Below, one piece after another: positions 58,025-64,000 of a stretch of 64,000 nucleotides of DNA. The DNA is from SIG589 sp045652465 (GTDB lineage Bacteria > Bacillota > Clostridia > Oscillospirales > Acutalibacteraceae). How positions within the stretch are numbered: position 1 is the first letter of the stretch; each line of letters starts with the position of its first letter. The notes beneath the pieces were generated by a model, which saw nothing but the letters and a program-made list of their open reading frames with translations, did no database searches and was not told the origin of the DNA. A program made the position numbers and the translations under genes. The stretch spans positions 62,001-126,000 of the forward strand of contig JAZRUI010000002.1 of assembly GCA_045652465.1 (NCBI GenBank), read 5' to 3'.

Positions 58025-58053
58025 ATTATAACCCTACGGGGCGGTTATGTCAA
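58025..58053 (-). promoter_or_regulatory. Promoter of the cobalamin riboswitch transcript
   Basis: Minus strand TTGACA, 17-bp spacer, TATAAT: a perfect consensus promoter. Its -35 abuts the terminator of the SGNH hydrolase gene. Confidence 0.93.
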
Positions 58054-58055
58054 AC

Positions 58056-58086
58056 AAAAAAGCCGAGGTTTTCCTCGGCTTTTGTT
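58056..58086 (-). terminator. Terminator of the SGNH hydrolase gene
   Basis: AAAAGCCGAGG-AAAA-CCTCGGCTTTTTTG, directly followed by the next promoter. Confidence 0.92.
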
Positions 58087-58740
58087 TTAAAGTTCGGTTA
58101 AGAATTTAACCACCATATTGGCAAGACGCTCATGGCCACGGTCGTTGGGATGAAGACCATCGGGCATATAGGTTTCCTTCATTACGGGAATCTTGGGCTG
58201 GATGCCGCTAACCTTATAAAGGTCGAGGACAGGCAACGAATAATACTCGGCAACATTGCGAAGCATATCAACATATGCCTTTAAAACAGCATAGGGCTTA
58301 TCCTTGCAGTCGCCTCGAACATTATCCTCGTTCCAGCGATGAAGAGGAGTCAGCACAACTATTTTGCTCTCGGGATATTTCTCAATCAGTTTTAGATAAA
58401 GTTCATGGAGTCCGCCATAGTATGTATCGGCTGTTCTATCGGAGAACATTCCGAGGCTTGCATCGCCATGGCCAAAGTCGTTAGTTCCGCCGAAAACAAC
58501 GATTATATCGGCATCGGGCTCCATATCCTCAACGCGCGAGGAAAAATACATATCGTGGCGCGGGTTTTCTGAGGGAACCTTTTGCTTTGCAATTCGGCTG
58601 CCGCCGATGCCATAGTTGCGGCAAACGGCACCTGTTCTCTCCGCTATGAGCGAAACGAAACATTTATCGGGGCTGCTGGCTCCAACGCCCTCGGTTATGC
58701 TATCGCCGAGGAAGTTTATTTTTTTACCCTTGAGTTCCAT
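58087..58740 (-). CDS. SGNH/GDSL family hydrolase
   Basis: Esterase-type protein of 217 residues, without a signal peptide. The blocks are INFLGDSITEGVG (catalytic Ser), NYGIGGSRI (Gly), VVFGGTNDFGHGD (Asn) and MPDGLHPNDRGHERLA (Asp/His), the full SGNH set. Family members remove acyl groups from lipids or glycans; acetyl removal from glycans is plausible given the window's glycosidases but is only a guess. A single-gene unit. Confidence 0.92.
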   Translation of the reverse strand: MELKGKKINFLGDSITEGVGASSPDKCFVSLIAERTGAVCRNYGIGGSRIAKQKVPSENPRHDMYFSSRVEDMEPDADIIVVFGGTNDFGHGDASLGMFSDRTADTYYGGLHELYLKLIEKYPESKIVVLTPLHRWNEDNVRGDCKDKPYAVLKAYVDMLRNVAEYYSLPVLDLYKVSGIQPKIPVMKETYMPDGLHPNDRGHERLANMVVKFLTEL

Positions 58741-58815
58741 AATGGTTCCTCCTATTATTTACTGTCGCCATTATATTATTTCGCGACATAAATTTCAATA
58801 CCGTTTTTTTACCCT

Positions 58816-60114
58816 CTAACGGATAATCGCCAAAATTTGCGGGATTTCGCGGGGCGGTTCATCCTTTATTTCGGTTGCCGCCAAAATCCTATTTTCGGCA
58901 TCGGGCAGTGATGCGGGATTGTTGGTATAAAGTGTGCACAAAAGCTCGCCTTTTTTCACGCGGTCGCCCGTTTTGCGCTCAAGGATGATTCCTGCGCTAT
59001 AATCGATTTCATCATCCTTTTTCAGTCTTCCGCCGCCCAAAACTGCTGCCGCCGAGCCGATGCCCTCGGCATCCATATAGGCTATAAAGCCATCAGCGGC
59101 TGCATAGATTTGCTTTTCTATGCCCGCTTTTTTGAAAAGCAGCGGATTATCCAAAAGCTCGGAGTTGCCGCCCTGCGCGGTTATCCATTCCTTCATTTTC
59201 TTGAATGCCGCGCCCGAGTCGATGGTTTCTAAAACCGCTTTTTTCGCCTCTTCGGGCGAGAGCGATAAGGATAGCGCCGCCATCTCGGTTGCAAGCGCCA
59301 CGCAGGTTTCATAAAGGTCGCCTTTTTTGCCCTTTAAGACCTGTGCCGCCTCGATAACCTCAAGCGAATTTCCAACCGCGTTGCCGAGGGGCTTATCCAT
59401 ATTGGTTATGAGCGCCGAAACGCGCCTGCCGCATCTTTTTCCGATATCAACCATGGCGCGGGCGAGGATTTTTGCATCCTCCTCGGTTTTCATAAAGGCA
59501 CCGCTGCCGAATTTGACATCGAGCACGATGTTTTTAGCGCCCGCCGCCAGCTTTTTGCTCATAATACTCGAGGTTATGAGCGGGATGCTGTCAACCGTTG
59601 CCGTCACATCGCGCAGCGCATATAAAAGTTTATCGGCGGGGGTTAGGTTTCCGCTTTGCGCGGTAACCGCTATGCCTATTTTTTCGGTTTGGGAGATAAA
59701 TTCCTCGCTCGATAGGTTGGTTCTAAAGCCCTCTATTGATTCGAGTTTATCGGCGGTGCCGCCCGTATGGCCGAGGCCTCGACCCGTCATTTTTGCAACG
59801 CGGGCGCCCATAGCCGCAAGGACAGGAGCAACTATCAGCGTTGTTTTGTCGCCAACACCGCCCGTGCTATGTTTATCAACCGATAAATCTCCGAAACGGG
59901 ATAAATCAACCGTATCTCCCGAGGTTGCCATACAATCGGTTAAAATCGCGGTTTCCTCATCATTCATCGAGTGAAAATAAACCGCCATCAAAAAGGCTGA
60001 TGCCTGATAATCGGGGATTTCGCCCGAAACGAAGCCGCTGACAAACGCGCTTATTTCCTCGCGGGAGAGAACGCCGCCATCGCGCTTTTTCTTTATAATA
60101 TCATACATTCGCAT
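58816..60114 (-). CDS. pdp: Pyrimidine-nucleoside phosphorylase
   Basis: Cleaves thymidine, deoxyuridine or uridine with phosphate to the base and ribose-1-phosphates. The 432-residue protein has the family pattern IIKKKRDGGVLSREEI, DKHSTGGVGDKTTLIVAP, KMTGRGLGHTGGTADKLE, ITSSIMSKKLAAGAKNIVLDV and KFGSGAFMK. It is the last gene of the deo operon, 13 bp after cdd. Could also be called deoA, but the length and Firmicute setting favour pdp. Confidence 0.94.
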   Translation of the reverse strand: MRMYDIIKKKRDGGVLSREEISAFVSGFVSGEIPDYQASAFLMAVYFHSMNDEETAILTDCMATSGDTVDLSRFGDLSVDKHSTGGVGDKTTLIVAPVLAAMGARVAKMTGRGLGHTGGTADKLESIEGFRTNLSSEEFISQTEKIGIAVTAQSGNLTPADKLLYALRDVTATVDSIPLITSSIMSKKLAAGAKNIVLDVKFGSGAFMKTEEDAKILARAMVDIGKRCGRRVSALITNMDKPLGNAVGNSLEVIEAAQVLKGKKGDLYETCVALATEMAALSLSLSPEEAKKAVLETIDSGAAFKKMKEWITAQGGNSELLDNPLLFKKAGIEKQIYAAADGFIAYMDAEGIGSAAAVLGGGRLKKDDEIDYSAGIILERKTGDRVKKGELLCTLYTNNPASLPDAENRILAATEIKDEPPREIPQILAIIR

Positions 60115-60127
60115 AGCAGTTTACCCC

Positions 60128-60511
60128 TTAATTCAGCTTGAACGCGCCGGGCAAGAGCTCGCCCAAGGTGTATTCCCTGACGGCGGAATCGTTAGAGCAC
60201 AATACGGCAAAATCCGCCGAGCAAAATTCCGCCATAACCTGACGGCAAACTCCGCAGGGGGTTGGCATATTTTCTCCGCCCGCGGCAACCGCGATAGCGA
60301 GGAAGGAGCGCTTGCCTGCCGATATGGCAGCCGAAAACGCGCTTCGCTCGGCGCAAATGGTTGGCGAATAGGCGGCGTTTTCGATGTTAACGCCCAAAAA
60401 CACGCTACCATCACTGCAAAGCAGCGCCGCACCAACGCTATATCCCGAATAGGGGCAATAGGACTGCTCGCGCGCCTTTTTTGCCATTTCGCAAAGTTTT
60501 TCCTTTGTCAT
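60128..60511 (-). CDS. cdd: Cytidine deaminase
   Basis: Zinc enzyme that turns cytidine and deoxycytidine into uridine forms. The 127-residue protein has the small tetrameric cytidine deaminase pattern: SGYSVGAALL, GVNIENAAYSPTICAERSA (active Glu and zinc Cys) and TPCGVCRQVMAEF (two zinc cysteines). ATG 60511 follows AGAGGTTG, whose TGA is the stop of deoB, so the two genes are coupled. Confidence 0.96.
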   Translation of the reverse strand: MTKEKLCEMAKKAREQSYCPYSGYSVGAALLCSDGSVFLGVNIENAAYSPTICAERSAFSAAISAGKRSFLAIAVAAGGENMPTPCGVCRQVMAEFCSADFAVLCSNDSAVREYTLGELLPGAFKLN

Positions 60512-60516
60512 TAAAA

Positions 60517-61683
60517 TCAACCTCTATAAATTTCTTTAAGCAAGCTGCTGCAGCTTGTGAAGTTAGAAACGCCGAGATAATCGGCAACCGTTGCCGCTAT
60601 ATGCGAAAAGCCTTGTTTTGTTCCTAAATTTTGCGGCTTTATTTTTTCGCCGTAGATTATTAGGGGGACATATTCCCTTGTGTGGTCCGTGCTGCCGTCG
60701 CCGGGGTCGCAACCGTGGTCGGCGGTTATGATAAGCAGGTCATCCTCCCGCATTCCCTCTAAAAAAGAGGGCAAAAACTCATCAAACTCGGCTATAGCGC
60801 CTGCATAGCCTGCGGCATCCTCGCGATGACCGAAGGAGGAATCGAAATCAACCAAATTTATAAACGAGAGACCGCAAAAATCGCGGGAAAGGGCGCGAAG
60901 CGCCGCCTCCATTCCCTCTTTGTTGCTCGCGGTTGGGATATGCTCGCTTATTCCTCGCCCCGCAAAAATATCCCAAATTTTGCCGATGGCGAGAACCGTT
61001 TTGCCCGCATCGGTTATATAATCGAGGAGCGTTTTGCCCGTTGGCGCCAATGAAAAATCATGGCGACCTGCGGTTCGGTAGAAAGCGCCGACTTCGCCCT
61101 TAAAGGGGCGGGCGATTACCCTTGCAACCGCATGCTCCCCTATTAGCTCTTTGCGCGCAATTTCGCAAATTTCATATAGCTCGTTTAGGGGAATTACATC
61201 CTCGTGTGCCGCGATTTGGAAAACGCTGTCCGCCGAGGTGTAGAGAATCGGGTTGCCGCTTTTTAGATGCTCCTCGCCAAAATCGCGAAGCACATCGGTT
61301 CCCGAATAGGGCTGATTGCAAAGAAATCGTTTGCCGATTTTTTGCTCGATTTTTTCTATTAACTCCTTGGGGAATCCGTTTGGATAGGTTGGAAAGGGAG
61401 CCGAAGAAACAAGACCCGCTATCTCCCAATGGCCAACCGTTGTATCCTTGCCCGCGGAGCATTCCGAAAGGCGGCAAACCGCCGCTCGATGAGCTTTATT
61501 TTCGCCTAAATAATCGATTCCGTCGATTTCGCAAAGTCCCAGCGAATTTAGATTTTTTGCGCTAAAGCTCTCTTCGCTTTTAATGCGCTTTAGGGTTGAA
61601 GCCCCCGCATCGCCGAAACGCTCGGCATCGGGCATCGCGCCAATGCCGAAGGAATCGAGAACGAATAAAAACACTCTTCTCAT
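60517..61683 (-). CDS. deoB: Phosphopentomutase
   Basis: Moves phosphate between C1 and C5 of (deoxy)ribose, linking phosphorolysis to sugar breakdown. The 388-residue alkaline phosphatase-fold protein starts with FLFVLDSFGIGAMPDA (metal site), has the phospho-threonine region CSAGKDTTVGHWE, and ends with DFDSSFGHREDAAGYAG, IITADHGCDPG and DHTREYVPLIIYG. Its ATG overlaps the deoD stop as TGATG. Confidence 0.96.
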   Translation of the reverse strand: MRRVFLFVLDSFGIGAMPDAERFGDAGASTLKRIKSEESFSAKNLNSLGLCEIDGIDYLGENKAHRAAVCRLSECSAGKDTTVGHWEIAGLVSSAPFPTYPNGFPKELIEKIEQKIGKRFLCNQPYSGTDVLRDFGEEHLKSGNPILYTSADSVFQIAAHEDVIPLNELYEICEIARKELIGEHAVARVIARPFKGEVGAFYRTAGRHDFSLAPTGKTLLDYITDAGKTVLAIGKIWDIFAGRGISEHIPTASNKEGMEAALRALSRDFCGLSFINLVDFDSSFGHREDAAGYAGAIAEFDEFLPSFLEGMREDDLLIITADHGCDPGDGSTDHTREYVPLIIYGEKIKPQNLGTKQGFSHIAATVADYLGVSNFTSCSSLLKEIYRG

Positions 61684-62405
61684 CAGTCGAGTTCCTTTGC
61701 AAGTTCAAGCGCAATTTCCATCATTTCGGTGAAGGAGGATTCGCGCTCGGCCGAATCGGTTGATTCGCCTGTTAGGAGATGGTCCGAAATGGTGCAAACC
61801 GCGAGGGCGTTTTTGCCGCTTCGAGCCGCATTCATATAAAGCGCCGCAGCCTCCATTTCAACCGCTAAAACCCCCATTTTGTTCCAAGCGGGAGTCGGGT
61901 CAGTATCGTTATAAAAAGTGTCGCTCGAGAGAATATTGCCAACATGATAGCGCGCGCCGCGGCGGGCTGCAATCTTAACGCATTTCTCTAAAAGGTTATA
62001 GCTCGCTATGGGCGCGAATGTGCCGGGAAGGGCATACTGCGAGGCGAAACTGCTATTGGTGCAGGCGCCTGCGGCAATAACGATGTCGCGGATTTTAACA
62101 TTCTCTCTCATCGCTCCCGCCGAGCCAACGCGGATAATGTTTTCCACGCCGAAAAAGTTATAAAGCTCATAGGAATAGATGCCTATAGAGGGCATTCCCA
62201 TTCCGCTTGCCATAACCGAAACGCGGGTTCCTTTATATTCGCCTGTATATCCGTTTATGCCGCGAACGCTGTTAACAAGCTTCGCATTCTCTAAAAAATT
62301 CTCGGCTATGAATTTAGCGCGAAGAGGGTCGCCCGGCATTAAAACCGTTTTGGCGAAATCCTCAGGAGAGGCATTTATATGAGGGGTAGGATATAAATTC
62401 GGCAT
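61683..62405 (-). CDS. deoD: Purine-nucleoside phosphorylase, DeoD type
   Basis: Releases purine bases from (deoxy)nucleosides with phosphate. The 240-residue protein has the hexameric DeoD pattern: PTPHINASPEDFAKTVLMPGDPLRAK, ASGMGMPSIGIYSYEL, IRVGSAGAM and VEMEAAALY with the catalytic SDHLLTGE. ATG 62405 follows TAAGGAGATAATT; an upstream start at 62426 overlaps deoC. Second gene of the operon. Confidence 0.96.
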   Translation of the reverse strand: MPNLYPTPHINASPEDFAKTVLMPGDPLRAKFIAENFLENAKLVNSVRGINGYTGEYKGTRVSVMASGMGMPSIGIYSYELYNFFGVENIIRVGSAGAMRENVKIRDIVIAAGACTNSSFASQYALPGTFAPIASYNLLEKCVKIAARRGARYHVGNILSSDTFYNDTDPTPAWNKMGVLAVEMEAAALYMNAARSGKNALAVCTISDHLLTGESTDSAERESSFTEMMEIALELAKELD

Positions 62406-62415
62406 AATTATCTCC

Positions 62416-63084
62416 TTAATAGCCAACGCCTGTATCGGCGTTCTTAATTATTTTAATAATGCGGCTTGTGCCAAGGCGGGAAGCGCCCAAGTTTATGAAA
62501 TCCTCGGCATCCTCAAGGCTGCTGATTCCGCCCGCGGCCTTGATTTTAACATGGGGAGCAACATGCGCCTTGAAAAGAGCGATATCCTCCTTTGTTGCGC
62601 CGCCCGAAGAGAAGCCTGTTGAAGTTTTGATGAAATCGGCTCCCGATTCGGAAACGATTTCGCACATCTTGATTTTTTCTTCCTCGCTTAAAAGGCAGGT
62701 TTCGATTATAACCTTTAATATTTTGCCCGCCGCCGTTTTTTTAATCGCTTTTATTTCCTCTAAAACATAGGAGTAGTTTTTTTCTTTGAGCGCACCGATA
62801 TTTATAACCATATCGATTTCATCCGCGCCGCAAGAAACTGCATCAGCCGTTTCAAAAACCTTGGCGGCGGTTGTATTATAGCCGTTCGGAAAACCGATTA
62901 CCGTGCAAATTTTAAGGCTATCGCCAACATATTCCTTTGCCGCGCGAACGAAGGAGGGCGGGATGCAAACGCTGGCAACCGAATATTTAATTCCATCATC
63001 GCAAATGGCCTTTATATCGGCGAATGTTGCGGTTTGGGATAACAAAGTATGGTCAACGCAGGACAAAATTTTCTCTATTGTCAT
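62416..63084 (-). CDS. deoC: Deoxyribose-phosphate aldolase
   Basis: Splits deoxyribose-5-phosphate to acetaldehyde and glyceraldehyde-3-phosphate. The 222-residue TIM-barrel enzyme has VDHTLLSQTAT, SVCIPPSFV, VIGFPNGYNTTAAKV, DEIDMVINIGALKE, VIIETCLLSEEEK and the Schiff-base lysine in ADFIKTSTGFSSGGAT. It is the first gene of deoC-deoD-deoB-cdd-pdp, which turns nucleosides into central carbon intermediates and bases. Confidence 0.97.
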   Translation of the reverse strand: MTIEKILSCVDHTLLSQTATFADIKAICDDGIKYSVASVCIPPSFVRAAKEYVGDSLKICTVIGFPNGYNTTAAKVFETADAVSCGADEIDMVINIGALKEKNYSYVLEEIKAIKKTAAGKILKVIIETCLLSEEEKIKMCEIVSESGADFIKTSTGFSSGGATKEDIALFKAHVAPHVKIKAAGGISSLEDAEDFINLGASRLGTSRIIKIIKNADTGVGY

Positions 63085-63114
63085 AAAACTAACACCTCAT
63101 TTTTTACTATCTTT

Positions 63115-63143
63115 ACAGTAACATAATTTTTATAGATTTTCAA
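63115..63143 (-). promoter_or_regulatory. deo operon promoter
   Basis: Minus strand TTGAAA, 17-bp spacer and TACTGT, 31 bp upstream of deoC. Confidence 0.65.
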
Positions 63144-63206
63144 GGCAACTTTTATGCTACACTCAGATTAAATATAACCATTCCGTAACTCGCAAACTTT
63201 AAAAAA

Positions 63207-63241
63207 ATAACACCCTGAGGTTTAACCCTCAGGGTGATTTT
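63207..63241 (-). terminator. Terminator after the PqqD-like gene
   Basis: CACCCTGAGGG-TTAAA-CCTCAGGGTG followed by TTATTTTTTT on the minus strand. Confidence 0.9.
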
Positions 63242-63242
63242 T

Positions 63243-63590
63243 TTATTTCCATTCAATAAAGGAATAGCTATCTAATATTTGGAAAAACTTTGCAAGTCTT
63301 TCATAGAGCGGGTTGGCGGCATCGCCAAAACGCTCTTTAACCGCAGGGGCAATCTCGGCGATGGATTTTTTGCCATCGATTTGCTGCCAAACAAAGCTTC
63401 CGTTTTCATCAAGATGAATATAGGAAACCGGCGGTTTTCTAAAAAGCTTTTGCATAACGCGGTTTAGCGCGCCTGTATTTTCAATCTCGAGGGTTACTAT
63501 TCCCTTTTCATCCTTGGTCCAAAAAATTCGGTCGGGTCGAACGGGAATTTTCTCAAGATAGTTTTTAGGCAAAGCCTTATTTTTCTTCAT
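63243..63590 (-). CDS. PqqD-like family protein
   Basis: A 115-residue protein with a PqqD-like winged domain in its C-terminal half: YIHLDENGSFVWQQIDGKKSIAEIAPAVKERFG then PLYERLAKFFQILDSYSFIE. PqqD proteins hold leader peptides in RiPP pathways, but this clostridial type has an extra N-terminal part (KNYLEKIPVRPDRIFW) and lies next to a transporter instead of a radical SAM enzyme. Its ATG overlaps the OPT gene end by 14 bp, so they are coupled. Confidence 0.8.
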   Translation of the reverse strand: MKKNKALPKNYLEKIPVRPDRIFWTKDEKGIVTLEIENTGALNRVMQKLFRKPPVSYIHLDENGSFVWQQIDGKKSIAEIAPAVKERFGDAANPLYERLAKFFQILDSYSFIEWK

Positions 63591-64000
63591 TAGCTGCTAC
63601 CTTTGCGTTGCGCTTCTTCCAAACCGAGAACTTAAGAACGGTTAGGATGATAACTGCGAAGAGCGCAAGACCTGCGATGCTCGAAGCGGTTTGCGATAAG
63701 CCGAGTTTGCCCGAGATATCAAGAACCTCGCCAACACCGAATACTGCGAGAACCGCAAGAAGAATACCAACAAGACCTTCGCCCGCAATCATACCGGAGC
63801 AGAAGAGGATACCATCGTTGATAATAGCCTTTTTCTCCTTCTCTTCGCGGCGCATCTTATCGAGAGCCAAGCGGATAAGTCCGCCAACCATGATGCAAGC
63901 GTTGAGCTGAACAGGGAGATAGATACCGATTGCGAAGGGCAAAACGGGAATTCCAATGACTTCAACAACTATAGCGATGAACACACCGGTGAATACAAGA
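63577..64000 (-). CDS. OPT family oligopeptide transporter, C-terminal part
   Basis: Membrane transporter cut by the right edge; the last 140 residues are visible. PFAIGIYLPVQLNACIMVGG, a charged loop (DKMRREEKEKK), GILFCSGMIAGEGLVGILL and a final helix (GLALFAVIILTVLKFSVWKKR) match the end of OPT transporters, which carry peptides or metal-chelate complexes. It is directly upstream of, and overlaps, the PqqD-like gene. Confidence 0.85.
   Translation of the reverse strand, partial: LVFTGVFIAIVVEVIGIPVLPFAIGIYLPVQLNACIMVGGLIRLALDKMRREEKEKKAIINDGILFCSGMIAGEGLVGILLAVLAVFGVGEVLDISGKLGLSQTASSIAGLALFAVIILTVLKFSVWKKRNAKVAANEEK

Overview
The window looks like chromosomal sequence from a low-to-moderate GC anaerobic Firmicute, most likely an uncultured gut member of the Clostridia (Ruminococcaceae/Oscillospirales-like). 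Supporting signs are strong AGGAGG-type ribosome binding sites, T-box, preQ1 and cobalamin riboswitches, NifS/NifU-type Fe-S genes, LuxS, LTA-synthase-like and DacF-like envelope enzymes, a class D sortase, ECF transport and a sodium-pump decarboxylase. There is no phage, CRISPR array or intact insertion sequence.

Layout. 1-7.6 kb: pnp (cut by the edge) and rpsO with structured RNA, a split TSUP transporter, lexA with an SOS box, rnhA, nifS-nifU, a preQ1 riboswitch with queT, tRNA-Ser, an MBL-fold hydrolase, luxS and a flavin reductase. 7.6-19.5 kb: envelope enzymes, a metallophosphoesterase, apgM, zapA, a U32 protein that seems to lack a normal start codon, and a polar amino acid ABC transporter whose permease has an extra extracytoplasmic domain and whose promoter carries helically phased TGCATA motifs. 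19.5-23 kb: a four-gene Na+-translocating decarboxylase operon. 23-25.7 kb: rsmD-coaD-coiled-coil gene, smpB and ssrA. 25.7-26.6 kb: a small accessory patch with four copies of a palindromic repeat, a 77-bp duplication and broken small genes.

26.5-28.2 kb: a tryptophan T-box, an 11-codon Trp-containing mini-ORF and a lone trpB. 28.2-39 kb: an FAD oxidoreductase, a divergent AraC regulator, and a two-gene operon for a 2240-residue surface protein and a lipoprotein glycosidase. 39-42.9 kb: a His-rich membrane protein, a LMW phosphatase and proBAC. 42.9-45.8 kb: a TrpXYZ-type ABC transporter. 45.8-50.9 kb: an AraC regulator with domain-permuted GH3 and GH78-like glycosidases. 50.9-53 kb: a sortase D operon with its candidate substrate. 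53-56.8 kb: an alpha/beta hydrolase, a membrane-anchored Mur ligase and a D-Ala-D-Ala ligase relative. 56.8-58 kb: a cobalamin riboswitch controlling a DUF4430 protein and an ECF S component. 58-64 kb: an SGNH hydrolase, the nucleoside salvage operon deoC-deoD-deoB-cdd-pdp, and a PqqD-like protein overlapping an OPT transporter gene cut by the right edge.

Together the genes suggest an anaerobe that ferments plant or host glycans and amino acids, couples decarboxylation to Na+ export, scavenges queuosine precursors, B12, tryptophan and nucleosides, and invests in surface display. The most unusual parts are the sortase trio, the B12-controlled DUF4430/ECF pair, the T-box/mini-ORF/trpB arrangement, the AraC/giant surface protein locus and the U32 gene without a canonical start. 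All functions are read from sequence; none was tested by database search.
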